Program-made: the position numbers and the translations under genes
The notes under the pieces: model-generated
What the model was told of the DNA's origin: nothing
The model's database searches: none
Seen by the model: only the letters and a program-made list of their open reading frames with translations
DNA from: Wolfiporia cocos
Lineage: Eukaryota; Basidiomycota; Agaricomycetes; Polyporales; Phaeolaceae
Length of the DNA: 64,000 bases
Assembly: GCA_029448655.1 (NCBI GenBank)
Contig: JACCLO010000011.1
Coordinates: forward strand, 1,364,001-1,428,000
Direction of reading: 5' to 3'
Shown: positions 1 to 11,061 of the stretch, piece after piece
Layout: every line of letters starts with the position of its first letter
Numbering within the stretch: position 1 is the first letter of the stretch

Positions 1-2
1 TA

Positions 3-3000
3 GATCAGTGGATTCAGGAAGAGTTACGGAAGGGCTACATCCGACACTCGAAATCTCCGATCGCGAGCCCGGTCTTCTTCGTCCCTAAAAAAGACGGCGG
101 AGCCCGAATGGTAGTCGACTACCGAAAGGTGAACGACTTAACCATTAAAAACAGGTACCCTCTCCCACGCATAGACGAGCTTATCGATAAGCTTAGCCAG
201 GCTTCGATATTTACGAAGCTCGACTTGCGTTGGGGTTACAACAACGTAAGAATCAAGGAGGGAGATGAATGGAAGACCGCATTCATTACGCCTAACGGCC
301 TTTATGAAGCTGTAGTCATGTACTTCGGTTTTTGTAATGCACCCAGCACGTTCCAACACATGATGAACGATATTCTAGGTGACCTTATCAGAGAAGGAAA
401 GGTCATTGTCTACCTAGACGACATCCTTGTGTTCGGAAACGACCTGTTGGAACACCGTCGTATTGTCAAGCAAGTATTACAAATCTTGCAAGACAACGAC
501 TTGTTCGCGAAGCCTGAAAAGTGCTTCTTCGAACAAAGCAGCATTGAATACCTGGGAATGATCATTTCCAAAGGAAAAGTCGAAATGGACCCTAAGAAGG
601 TAGCCGGTGTCATGGACTGGCCTACACCTGCCAAGGTGAAGGACGTCCAAGCCTTTGTTGGCTTCGCCAACTACTACCGACGGTTCATTAAAAATTTCTC
701 CAAAGTGGTTAAGCCGTTAACCGAACTGTCCAAGAAAAACACGCAATGGAACTGGGGACCCGAACAAGCGGAAGCCTTCCAAACTCTCAAGGAAGCTTTC
801 ACATCGGCTCCAATACTCCGGATCCCAGATCAGGAGTCCCCGTTCCGCGTGGAAGCGGATTCTTCCGATTACGCAACTGGTGCAGTGCTATCGCAATACT
901 CTTCGGAGGATAAGCTCTGGCACCCGGTAGCCTTTTACTCGAAATCTCTATCAGCACCCGAAAGGAACTATGAGATTTACGATAAGGAGTTGCTCGCAAT
1001 CATCCGCGCTCTAGAGGAATGGAGACATTACCTCGAAGGACATCCACACAAGTTTGAAGTATGGTCGGATCATCTCAATCTGACATATTTCAAATCGGCA
1101 CAACGGCTAACCCGGAGACAGGCACGTTGGAGTCTTTACCTGACAAGGTTCAACTTCACCATGTGCCACAAACCCGGTAAAACAATGCTCACGGCTGACC
1201 CTCTGTCACGGAGGCCAGACCATGAAGAGGGGGTGGAACTCGACAATCGCGATCAAATTTTGCTGAAACCGGAATACTTTACGGTTAGGGCGCTAGAAGC
1301 GTCACAGCAGGAGATACAATCAGGCGACGAGGACCTTCTCCGACAAATCCGACAAGCCCTCATGAACGATCAAATTACCAAGGATTACCAGGAACTACTG
1401 AAAAGTGGTCCCAAGGAATTCGGTAAAGATCTCCAGGAATGGAACATGGAGGCCGGATTACTCCTCAGACGAGGAAAAGTGTACGTTCCAAAAGAGCCTA
1501 AGGAATTGCGCACGAAGATTCTGGAGTTACATCATGACCATGTGACGGCCGGACACTTCGGACGATGGAAGACCTATGAACTTCTATCACGTAATTACTG
1601 GTGGCCTGGAATGACCACGATGGTGAAGCAATACGTGGAAGGTTGTGACACATGTCAACGCATGAAGAACCACAACCAGACCCCGTACGGACCCCTGCAA
1701 CCGCTCCCAGTTCCGGAAGCACCTTGGGACACCGTCACAATTGACCTTATCGTCCACCTACCGCCCAGCGGCGAATTGAAACAATTCAATGCTATTATGG
1801 TAATAGTGGACCGGCTTACCAAACGAGCACACTTCATTCCCACGTCAGACAAGATAACGGCAAAAGAATTAGCGAACCTCCTGTACCTTCGGATTTATCC
1901 GAACCACGGACTTCCGAAACAAATCATTTCGGATAGAGGCCCGCAATTCGCAGCCGCCTTATTCAAGGGATGGTGTGAGCAATTGGGAATCCAACGGTCA
2001 ATGACAACCGCCTATCACCCGCAAGCGGATGGCCAGACGGAGAGAGTTAACCAGATCCTGGAACAATATCTTAGATGTTACATCGATGTTATTCAGAAGG
2101 ATAACTGGTCATGGTTTCTCCCAACGGCTGAATTCGCGTACAACAACGCGGCTAGTGAGACAACAAAGAATAGCCCATTCTTTGTCGAACTAGGAAGGCA
2201 CCCTAATGCAGGACCTACGAATTTACGTCCAACACCATACACGGACCTAAATGTCATTGCTTACGAACGATGGTCAGCACAAGAACAAGCTAAGGCAGCA
2301 ATGAAACTGGCTGCTGAACGCTGGTCTTGGTACTACGATCAACATAAGCGCTCGGTACCGTTTAAAGTCGGCGACAAAGTTCTCGTTGACGCCCGTAGCT
2401 GGCAAGACTCCGAAAGAAGTCTTAGTCCACGCTATTTGGGACCATTTAGGATAATTGAACAATTATCTCCGGTCACCTTTAGGGTACACATGGACGAGCA
2501 ATACAGGGCTTACCACCCAGTATTCCACGCTTCCAAGTTGGTCATGTACAAGGACCCTGTGCATCAGAAAAAACCAGAGCCTCAACCAGAAATGGTCGAC
2601 GGCGAGGAATTATGGGAAGTTGAGAAGATCTTAGATCATCGTCTCCGCGCAGGAAGAGTTGAGTATAGAATCCGATGGAAGGGATTCGGTATCAATGACG
2701 ACTCCTGGGTACGCGAAGCCGACCTCGACACGGCATATGACATTCTGCAGGAATACAAGGCTTCACACGCCATTCCAATGCAGGATGTCCCCCTCAGGCG
2801 ATCAGCTAGAAGGAAAGAGGCAGTTCATGTCTTCGACCCTGACAGCGACGACTGGGAAGCCGATGAATGCACGTGGCCAGACGACTGGCCGCAGCATCGC
2901 GAAGAATTTGCGAAGGATCCTAAGCAGCGCATGGTTAGACACCCCGACGGGGGATGGATGTCAGCGGACATTAACCAAAATGCGGACTTGAAAATCGTAG

Positions 3001-3410
3001 TCGGCGAAGGCGGCCGAATGCCGGAAAAGGGAACCAAGGATTCAGTTGGGTTTGACCTGTACACTGCAACAGGCGACGTTCTGCCAGCTCACGGGCAGAC
3101 AGAATACAACACCAAACTAAAGATCCAGGTACCTTTCGGCACTTACGGACGTATCGCCCCCCGCTCTAGTCTCGCACGCAAAGGCATAGACGTAATGGGT
3201 GGCGTCATCGACCACGATTATCAAGGCGAAGTAATCATCATTCTCCGGAATCACTCCGACATATCTATCGATATTCGGGCCGGCGATAAGATTGCTCAGC
3301 TCATCTGCGAAGTTGCTAAGGACCCGCACATTACGCTACACGGAAAATCTTACTTTGAAAAGATTAAATCCGAGCGCGGTACTGGTGGTTTCGGCTCCAC
3401 AGGAAAGTAA
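3..3410 (+). CDS. pol: Element A Gypsy pol, 5'-truncated by window edge (RT-RNaseH-integrase-chromodomain-dUTPase)
   Basis: The frame is open from the window edge, so the start, protease and Gag lie outside. RT has the YLDD active site at about nt 411-422. RNase H follows. The integrase zinc domain (HH then GCDTCQRM) is near nt 1530-1670 and the DDE core includes IISDRGPQF and YHPQADGQTERVNQ. A chromodomain (ELWEVEKILDHR ... WKGFGINDDSW) lies near nt 2605-2720. A complete trimeric-type dUTPase follows at about nt 2985-3410, with all five motifs: GFDLYTA, APRSSLARKG, GGVIDHDYQGEV, GDKIAQLIC and GTGGFGSTGK. Known roles: reverse transcription, integration (the chromodomain probably targets chromatin) and dUTP hydrolysis. 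No internal stop is visible, so this copy may be intact. It belongs to the same family as B and C and differs from them by scattered substitutions. Confidence 0.95.
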   Translation, partial: DQWIQEELRKGYIRHSKSPIASPVFFVPKKDGGARMVVDYRKVNDLTIKNRYPLPRIDELIDKLSQASIFTKLDLRWGYNNVRIKEGDEWKTAFITPNGLYEAVVMYFGFCNAPSTFQHMMNDILGDLIREGKVIVYLDDILVFGNDLLEHRRIVKQVLQILQDNDLFAKPEKCFFEQSSIEYLGMIISKGKVEMDPKKVAGVMDWPTPAKVKDVQAFVGFANYYRRFIKNFSKVVKPLTELSKKNTQWNWGPEQAEAFQTLKEAFTSAPILRIPDQESPFRVEADSSDYATGAVLSQYSSEDKLWHPVAFYSKSLSAPERNYEIYDKELLAIIRALEEWRHYLEGHPHKFEVWSDHLNLTYFKSAQRLTRRQARWSLYLTRFNFTMCHKPGKTMLTADPLSRRPDHEEGVELDNRDQILLKPEYFTVRALEASQQEIQSGDEDLLRQIRQALMNDQITKDYQELLKSGPKEFGKDLQEWNMEAGLLLRRGKVYVPKEPKELRTKILELHHDHVTAGHFGRWKTYELLSRNYWWPGMTTMVKQYVEGCDTCQRMKNHNQTPYGPLQPLPVPEAPWDTVTIDLIVHLPPSGELKQFNAIMVIVDRLTKRAHFIPTSDKITAKELANLLYLRIYPNHGLPKQIISDRGPQFAAALFKGWCEQLGIQRSMTTAYHPQADGQTERVNQILEQYLRCYIDVIQKDNWSWFLPTAEFAYNNAASETTKNSPFFVELGRHPNAGPTNLRPTPYTDLNVIAYERWSAQEQAKAAMKLAAERWSWYYDQHKRSVPFKVGDKVLVDARSWQDSERSLSPRYLGPFRIIEQLSPVTFRVHMDEQYRAYHPVFHASKLVMYKDPVHQKKPEPQPEMVDGEELWEVEKILDHRLRAGRVEYRIRWKGFGINDDSWVREADLDTAYDILQEYKASHAIPMQDVPLRRSARRKEAVHVFDPDSDDWEADECTWPDDWPQHREEFAKDPKQRMVRHPDGGWMSADINQNADLKIVVGEGGRMPEKGTKDSVGFDLYTATGDVLPAHGQTEYNTKLKIQVPFGTYGRIAPRSSLARKGIDVMGGVIDHDYQGEVIIILRNHSDISIDIRAGDKIAQLICEVAKDPHITLHGKSYFEKIKSERGTGGFGSTGK

Positions 3411-3436
3411 TCGTTCCATTAGGGACAATGAAACCT

Positions 3437-3446
3437 GAAGAGGGGG
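3437..3446 (+). promoter_or_regulatory. Polypurine tract of element A
   Basis: The purine run GAAGAGGGGG ends three bases before the 3' LTR and is the expected primer site for plus-strand DNA. The same sequence occurs at the same place in elements B and C. Confidence 0.85.
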
Positions 3447-3449
3447 TAA

Positions 3450-4148
3450 TGTCACAGATTTGGGACATGCCACTATTTTTCCCGTATTTTTACCTATTTA
3501 TCTGGTATTTCTACGACCTTGTAGACATTTACGCTGCTAAGCGCCCGTCTACACGTACACGCAACCAAACAACACGTACACAACGCGGTATACGTCCACT
3601 TGTCATAACAACACGTACATAACACGTTTGTACGCGTCCATGACTCAGCGGACTAACCTCCGGTGTCACGCGCCTTACTCATATCCCGGTACCGGGCTAT
3701 GTCAGTACAATTGGATAAGCGGCCCGCTCGTTATCACATGCCAATGACCTTACGATTACTCATATCCCGATACCGGAATATAAGAATCACATGCATGGCT
3801 TACTAACGTAGCTACAGCCACTTTCACAACATGGACCTACGGTCCAAACAAACGATCTTACTGGTGCGGCCATTACCGGCGCACATGGTCTATTGTAGTT
3901 TACGACTTAACCATATTAGTTATGTCTGCGCACAGACCACCTTCATGTTTGGCTCCCTTACCGGTAACCAAACAAAGCATGTATATAAGTAGGGCTATCA
4001 CTGCGGATAAGCCTTAGATTTGTTCTCTGCATTCGCACAGTTACATATCATCTCTGCTTGCGCCCACTAGTCTCCTCACCAACCTCCAGCAACCCCTTCA
4101 AGTCGCTTATTAGGTTATAGTGTGAGTCCCACAGTCTAGTCTGTGTCA
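3450..4148 (+). repeat. 3' LTR of element A (699 bp)
   Basis: It starts TGTCACAGAT and ends AGTCTGTGTCA, the same length and termini as the LTRs of B and C, with about a dozen or more differences by eye. A TATATAAG box lies near 3981. AGATTTGTTCT at the predicted transcription start follows it. The 5 bases after the LTR are ACATA; the matching duplication lies outside the window. Confidence 0.95.
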
Positions 4149-4306
4149 ACATACACTACCCACATGACTAGATAGGTAGACACTTAGTGCACAGGCCAGG
4201 CCTTTAGGGCTGGCTGTCTACTTGGTAGTGTACCAGCATGTATATAGGTAGCATCATCTGGGGCTTACACCCCAGACTTGTTATTGTCATCAAGGGGGCG
4301 GGTCCC

Positions 4307-5121
4307 TGTCACAGTTTATTCTGGGACGTCGCCCTGCTAGTTTCTAGGGATTTACAGTATCACAAGACATGCTGTGAACCCAATGCAACATGCTTATGAG
4401 TGGCACTATAGCCACTCCCCCAAAAGTGCTATGATAACAGCTCATGCTGCTATCGAGGGTCCAGCTATATCTGCAGTTCATATTTCCATGCTTGGTGCCT
4501 ATTAGACACTTTCGTGTAGGCCATGTATGCTGGCACCACATATGGGCAATGTACCCTAGTTATTGCTCCATAATGTCTATGATATGTGCTTTCGCATAAT
4601 CTGTGACATACAGGATACCTCAACAGCATACATGGCCCCCTGTCCCTCTAGCTCCCCTCCTTGGCATCTCATTCATGTGACAGCACCTGACCTTTGTAGA
4701 TAGTCACATGTGCCTGAGGGTAGGCACGCTCACTACTCACATGACATGGTCACACTAGTTACAGTAGTGTTACCTCTGTTACCTGTAGCACTGCCTTGCG
4801 CTGCTCTGTGCACAGACCAGTACTTTAGGGCTGACATGGTAGTACTATCGCTCATGTATATAGTACTGGAGATGAGGTCTTACAACCTCATCTTTAGGAT
4901 TCTTGACAACTGGGCATAAGCTCCTCTCTTGCTCATCCTTCTGTGTGTGCCTGACTTGGTCGCCCTGTTTCATACTTGACGTGCTAGTCTGGGGGTCTAT
5001 CTCGGTCAGTAGTGAGATAGGTACCCAAACCTCTCAGTGCTGGACACTTAGGCTGGTACACCTTGTGTGTAGGGGTATTCCCAGCTAGGCTGGTCCCACA
5101 GACTTGAATAAGTCTGTGTCA
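4307..5121 (+). repeat. Solo LTR, 815 bp, TSD GTCCC
   Basis: Starts TGTCACAG, ends GTCTGTGTCA, flanked by GTCCC at 4302-4306 and 5122-5126. It has the CACAGACC...CTTTAGGG box (about 4811-4830), TATATA (about 4856) and dyad AGATGAGG/CCTCATCT at 4870-4893. It contains the 251-bp insertion below. Confidence 0.9.
4358..4608 (+). repeat. Small 251-bp solo LTR-like insertion, TSD TACAG
   Basis: Begins TATCACAAGACA, ends ATAATCTGTGACA, flanked by TACAG at 4353-4357 and 4609-4613. It shares blocks such as GTTCATATT and a GATAACAGC hairpin with the 238-bp insertion at 17938, so the two form one small family. Confidence 0.8.
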
Positions 5122-5667
5122 GTCCCCTCATTCTGCACCTCTGCTTGCGCCTTCCCTCTGAGTGCACTGGCTGTATAGCCCCCTCTGCTGGGTAGACTGT
5201 CCTAGTGCGGTGGGACCTTAGGTCATAGGGGTATGCCGAGTCAGTTCATGTTACAAGTCTGGAGAGAAAGCCCCAGATGACATAGCTATATGTATATGTG
5301 CAGATGGTACTACTTGACTAGTTCCTGCACTAAAGGCAGGGATCATGCGTTGATCTACAGATATCACCGGTCAGGTGCAACTATGTACCTAGGCACTAGC
5401 TACTGTCCATGTGACCTAAGAGTGAGTGAGGTATGTGATACGATATGCTACCACTATCTAACAGATCATGTGACCATATAGACACAAGTACCTTGGTTCG
5501 AGCCAGGAGTAGGGCAAAAGTGCCATGCCACAGAATCTGTGACACAGGCATGGCTTGGTCTTAGAAATTGTACAATGTTGTAATGGGTATTTTTCTATTG
5601 GCTGCTCAGCATATAGTGCCATTACTGGCCTGATGCATGTGATAGTTTCATGCTGTGGCTGTAGGTA

Positions 5668-5970
5668 TGTCAGAAATTTCCTAAAACTATTGCAATCCAA
5701 GGGGCATTGCGATTGGATGGCAATCTGAATGCGATTAGTCACAATGTGACTGGCGCAGCGTCAGCGATTACAATAGCGCATACGAGCATTATGTAAACAT
5801 TACAATCCCTTGCAATGCGGCTGCAATGCGATTGCAATGGCATTGCAATGGCATTGTGATGGGCATTGTGATGGCATTGCAACCAAATCGTTCCCATTGC
5901 AATGATCGAAATCGTATCGCAAGACCTGATCATTGCGATCGCTTGCAAGCTAGATTTGAAATTTGTGACA
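5668..5970. mobile_element. Candidate 303-bp inverted-repeat element (MITE) rich in ATTGC repeats
   Basis: The ends are TGTCAGAAATTTC and the inverse of GAAATTTGTGACA (one or two mismatches), with TA on both sides. The inside is packed with ATTGCAATGG/CATTGC-type repeats in both orientations. There is no coding capacity. The TA duplication is too short to assign a superfamily. The flanks 5263-5667 and 5971-6520 show no gene. Confidence 0.5.
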
Positions 5971-6520
5971 TATTTTGGGACCCTTACAGGCCCCCTGGGG
6001 TCCATGCATATATGTATATAACCCGCTCTATACTCTCTAAGCTTGCACTTATCCCCTAAACTTCAAGTCTTATTGGTGAGTATTAGGGTTTGTGTCACCC
6101 CCATTCTATGGGACTTAGCATTAAACTGTCTCACACTGTGCTGTACCATAACCAGGCATGTTTAGCCATGCCCCATTTCGTCTTTATTTTTTTCCTCTTC
6201 ATTTTTTCACAGTCATCAGGCTCTAGTTATTCACTGCATCCAACCACAACATATATCACAATACTGACACGATGTGCTAAACTGCATCATTCCTATCTAT
6301 CATTTCACCTCTACGCTGTCCTCATAGCCTCAGCAATATGATATTGGTAGTATCAGGGACACTGCAACCTTGGACAGTAGCTAGTGGTATATAAACTCAT
6401 GTGTCTACTGATCAAGCTCTTCAGCTTGACCTTGTTGTGTTGCAAGTGTCTTAGATCTGCAATTACACTAGGGAAACCTAGTCTGGTGTGATATCCTGAG
6501 CTCTGATCCCTGACACTACA

Positions 6521-7950
6521 GTGTTAGGGTGTCAGAGTGCACTATATTAGTGTGTGATAGATTCTATAATCAAAATGAGATGTCAGTGTGAGCTATCCAG
6601 CCCTTCGTTAGGACCTGGATGATATCTGTATATGATAGGACTTGGTTAGTATGACTAGTAACCCAGGAAGGCGCACATGTGTAATGTCTTTAATTGAGAA
6701 CACCTCAGAGGTGAGTGGAAGTGATGCCAACTGAAGACAGTAGCACAGAGAGAGCTTGCTGGCTTGCTTTCACACACAAGTTTGGTGGAAGATTGATTGA
6801 GCTGAAGCTGGGCTACAGCAATGGTTTACTAGTGCTTATATACATGTCTTTCCACTGTGCTACTGTTTGTTTCGCATGCCTGTAACAGCTTATGCGGTGA
6901 CTTGGTACGATACTAATGCTAATGGTCTGTTTAGATATGGGCAAAGGGTGATCTGTGGTGCGTATGGATTATGGCATGAGGATTGTGGCATGGGATATGT
7001 GATGTGTGTTTACCATGTGTATCTGCATATCCTAAAGCTAGAGGCGAGACTGAATGAATCCTGAATGAATATGAAATAAGAAGATCTACCCTGAGTGTGT
7101 AAATGAGTTTGTGGGTTCTAGGGTGTGACTTGTGAAGTGTGAAATATAAAGTAGTACAATCTGCATATGTGCGGTTTTAGACTTTTAGGTACCTGATGCG
7201 ATCAGGAAGGCATAGAATAATACTTTTAAGGTCTCAGGAATGTCTATTGGGTGTAGGGTGTTTGGTAGCCTGTCAGAGCACATTATTGGTGTGGCAATAT
7301 ATCCTAAAATGAGTAAATCCTGTAAATGTTAGTGTGAGCTATTTTAGCTCTAGATTGAGAGCCTAGATGATGATCTGATGTGATAGAAAATTCTGGTTAG
7401 TATGAATATGAGCTTGGGGAAGCATACAGGGTGTTATCTGATATTTGTAGTTGCCTTAATGACAGTTGAAAGCAGTGATGCACTGACGGTAGAGTATCAA
7501 TGCTTATGAGCTCTCCGGCTGACTCTTGCACATTAGAATGGATTAAGCTGAAGCTGGGGTTCAGCAACAGACTAGTCTGGTTTCAACACATGCATCTCCT
7601 GTGTGCTACTGTGTACCTCACATACTGGTAATGGTTATGTGGTGACTAAGTTTGTGGAACTAACTAAGTGTCTGTCTTCAGATGGGGCATAGGGTGTTGT
7701 ATGGGTTTGCAACATGAGGGTTGTGGCCAGAGGTCTGCAATGTGTGTATGCCATGTGTAACTACTGATCCCTGAGCTAGAAGGTGATTTAAGGTTTATGA
7801 ATTCAGAAGTATAGCCTGGAATGTATGTGTGGGATTATTGATTCTCAGGTATGACTGTGTGAGATGTGAAATATGAATGGAGTCTTTAGTATGTGTGGCT
7901 TTTGACCTTATATCTCTCTGAGATGATCCAGAGTTAATAAAATACCATAC
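6521..7950. repeat. Degenerate tandem duplication, two units of about 740 bp
   Basis: Blocks recur in the same order about 743-746 bp apart: GTGAGCTAT (6587/7332), AGCTGAAGCTGGG (6799/7545), TATGYGGTGACT (about 6893/7633) and GTGTGCTACTGT-like text. Neither unit has a long ORF. They could be two copies of an old LTR or a local duplication. Confidence 0.55.
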
Positions 7951-9415
7951 TATGTCTAGTACTTAGTTGATACCGTGATTTTTATTGTTTGGGGGTGTGA
8001 TCGGGCTAGATGGTGCTGGATATGACTCATAGAACTGAATAGGATGGGCTTGGATTGGTATTTCATCTGATTCATGGTTCAAATCATGACATAGCCTGAG
8101 TAGAGCCAGGCCTGAATAGAGATAGACCTGAGTAGGACTTGACCTGAATGGGATTGGATCCAAGTAACACTAGTTTGGCTTTTATTATGCTAAAATTCTG
8201 ACATAGGGCTGGCAAGTAACTCCTGACTTGACAATACTAAATATTCTACATATGGTATTTGGTCAATGGATATTTGATCCATATCAGTACTCTGCATAGA
8301 GATTCAGTTTCAATCCATAACACACCATCCCACAGGAAATACTATGTTGACTGGTGAGTCATTGGCTAGTTGTATGAGGTGGGTTATCAAGGGTTTTGTG
8401 CAAGTATGGGGGTCACCAACCCATTGCACAAAGCTGGAGAGTTATCACTGCAAGTGCTCCTCATATACGTTGTCCCAACTGTGCACCGACTACTGAACTG
8501 ACTGTACAGTAAGAAAGAAGGCACAGTGTGTTAGAGACTGTGTGGAAAGATGCTGTGTTTAAATATGTAGGAGCCCCTGGGCCAGTGGGATTAAACATGA
8601 GAAACAAAGCCTGTCAGAGGCTACATGGGAACAAACTGGAGTTGGACCCAGACCACAGAGGAAAAGAAAAGAAGATATATCCCTTAAGTTAATCCCTAGG
8701 TAACATTGTAGCACTTTGGACATCTGCATCTGCAGGCAGCATTACCTCACACAGATAGATGCCTAATCAGCGTTTTACACTGCTGTCACATCATGTCCTT
8801 ATAGGTTTTGCTTCACTGCTTATTCCCCGGGCTACTTTATGTTGCCTGCATGGTTAGCCTGGAGTACTGTAGAGCTAGTGATAATTGGCTGCAACAACTT
8901 CCTCTAAGCTTCAGTCAGTTAGATCTACAGTAAATGTGACATGACTGCATGTACTCAACTGCATGGTCAAGTATCAGTCAAAGTTTGATATTAATTATTG
9001 TGGTTGCACAACCACTGTGTGTGATGCAAGATGAAGTGAAATCAAATGAAAATATCAATTTTAATATTCTTCTCAATCAATCAGTTGGTGGTCAGAAAGC
9101 TTGAGGTAGGTACCTTTGTGTTTTCCCAAAAAATAGGTGTATCCCAAGGACCTTTGACCTTTTATCTCTCATGCCTATGGTTAGTCTTACACTGACACCA
9201 ACTGCTTGCACAGAGTGTCTATTTAGCTCCAAAAACAATCACAACATGCATTACTGCATAAATGTACACTGAAGGCTTTGAAATCATTTTGCTAGTTCAC
9301 CAGTATGAGATGAATATCAGCAGAAGCATCTTCTATGCCTAGAACGGCATGTAACAGCTCAGTTGGAGCTGATCGATGATTGGTGGCTGGACTGGACCAC
9401 TCTCAAGCTGCTCGG
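7951..9415. other. Gene-free interval
   Basis: AT-rich sequence with no ORF, intron pattern or insertion boundary that I can support. Confidence 0.5.
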
Positions 9416-9758
9416 TGACACAGAAACCTCTGTGCTTACTGCACAGTGGGAAACTCCCTAATCCATAGCCCCCCACCCTCCAAAGTAGGAGAACAAGAAG
9501 GCCGTCACTATTGAGCGATGCTGCATTGCCAAGGGTGAGCCTTCCTAAGGCTAGGCTTCAGACCACAGGCCCCCCAGACTAGCAAGTATGGATGCAATGA
9601 ATAGGATTGAGTCGACATTGCACAGCATGCATCAAAAGAGTGAGGTGACCAGCGGACACACCCCCTAGGCTGGCAATACTAAGTCTGAGGTGTACCTCAG
9701 ATGCTACACAACATATACACAGGCCATTGCACTAGCTATGCTATGTCTACTCTAGAGT

Positions 9759-10691
9759 TGACACAAACCCAAAAGCTACTCACTAGTTCAAGTACGACTT
9801 GAAGGGGTCGATACAAATGAGTAGTTATGAGTGCAAGTAATGGCTTATTAGGCCAAAGACTTATATTGAGGAGAACAGAACTGAGGTCCTATTGCCTCAG
9901 TCCTCTACCTTATATACATGATAAATAAGACCCCTAATACCTAAGTAAGACCTATAGTACCTCAGGGCAAAGGGCAAGGGTCCGGTAATGGTCCAAGCCC
10001 AAGACATGTGTTACTGACTATTGCAAATAAATATAGGACATGAGTCAGCAAGTCAGTGACCGAGTCATTCCTAGTGAGTCATGGTGTCACAGATTTTACA
10101 CTAACACCTAGCACCCCCTGGGGCACCCGTTTATCAGGTGTTCCCGTTGGTATTCGAACTCAAGCACTCTTGGTAGATAGTCACATGACATGTAGGTAGT
10201 GCCTAGGGTTACATCACAGTACCTGCCCCCTTAGGTTACATGGACAGCACCTAGTACACTATGTGTGATGCATAGGTAGATGCGTACACACAGACTGTGC
10301 CTTTAGGGCTGGTCATCTATCTAGTAGTGTACCTGCATGTATATAGGCCACGTCAACTGGGGCTACACCCCAGTTCTGTTATCCTCATTGTGAGGGAGAG
10401 TCCCCTCAGTCTCTGGACTACTGCATGTGCCTTTCCCTCTGGGTCCACCTCTGCTGTATAGCAATGCCCTTATGGGTAGACTGTATCCGCATATATGGTC
10501 GTAAGGGTATGCCAGTCCCAGACTGTGATACATGGCCTAGACTGTGGAATCGTATGGAATCTACTAGAAGGTTTGATGACTAGGCTTCTACTTATGTAAT
10601 CTGCTAGGTTATACTGTTAAGTGGGTTAAAGTGCAGTAAGGCATAGAAATGTTGTAGAAATAGCAGGAAAAATATGAGAAAAACTGTGACA
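9759..10691 (-). repeat. Nested solo LTR (about 482 bp of its own)
   Basis: Plus-strand ends are TGACACAAACCC and AAAAACTGTGACA. The flanks AGAGT/AAAGT are a degenerate TSD. It resembles the LTR at 21645-22729. Dyad ACTGAGG/CCTCAGT at 9880-9901. It is interrupted by 10085-10530. Confidence 0.75.
10085..10530 (+). repeat. Innermost solo LTR, 446 bp, TSD CATGG
   Basis: Starts TGTCACAGAT, ends GACTGTGATA, flanked by CATGG at 10080-10084 and 10531-10535. It has ACACAGACTGTGCCTTTAGG, TATATAGG, dyad AACTGGGG/CCCCAGTT at 10355-10375, and AGTTCTGTTAT at the predicted start. Confidence 0.88.
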
Positions 10692-11061
10692 AAAGTACTA
10701 TTGGTGTGCACCATTGCTAGATAAGTAGGTTTTACATAAACATGTGGGACAATTAGTAATGGGGAATGACCTATGAGTGGTGTTGTCATGTGAGTACCTA
10801 TGGCTATTTAACCTAATCAATACTAGCGCTTAGACAATCGGAGAGTCGCTGGGTGTCTGCTAGGCACGCTCTAAACAGCGAGGGGGCCCAACCCAGGATA
10901 CCGTACCGTAAATTCACGCTAAAACAGGCAAAAAAACCAGGGCGGGGTTTTCTGTGACACTCTGCTAATCCCAGTCCAACCGTGAACTAGCTGTAGTTGT
11001 GAGTTGAACCATCTTAATATTACTAAATGTTGTTCCTATACTCATAAACCCTTCTATCGAG

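Larger units (their letters stand above)
4149..5262 (+). repeat. Older LTR fragment, host of element A and of two nested solo LTRs
   Basis: Resembles the solo LTR at 10085-10530: CTTTAGGGCTGG box, CATGTATATAGG TATA box, and a dyad TCTGGGG/CCCCAGA at 4257-4276. Its left part lies beyond element A, outside the window. Its right end is diverged and placed only approximately by similarity. Confidence 0.65.
9416..10959 (-). repeat. Outer solo LTR with two nested LTRs
   Basis: Plus-strand ends are TGACACAGAAACC and GGGTTTTCTGTGACA, i.e. a reversed LTR. The flanks CTCGG/CTCTG are a TSD with one mismatch, fitting old age. Dyad TCTGAGG/CCTCAGA at 9684-9701. It contains 9759-10691. Confidence 0.7.

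Noticed and set aside
3428..3622. Short frames across the B/C LTR start
   Set aside because: They span the PPT and LTR and appear in all copies because of LTR identity; no function expected.
5700..5960. CRISPR-like array
   Set aside because: Short ATTGC repeats are irregular, in both orientations and without unique spacers; an inverted-repeat element explains them better.
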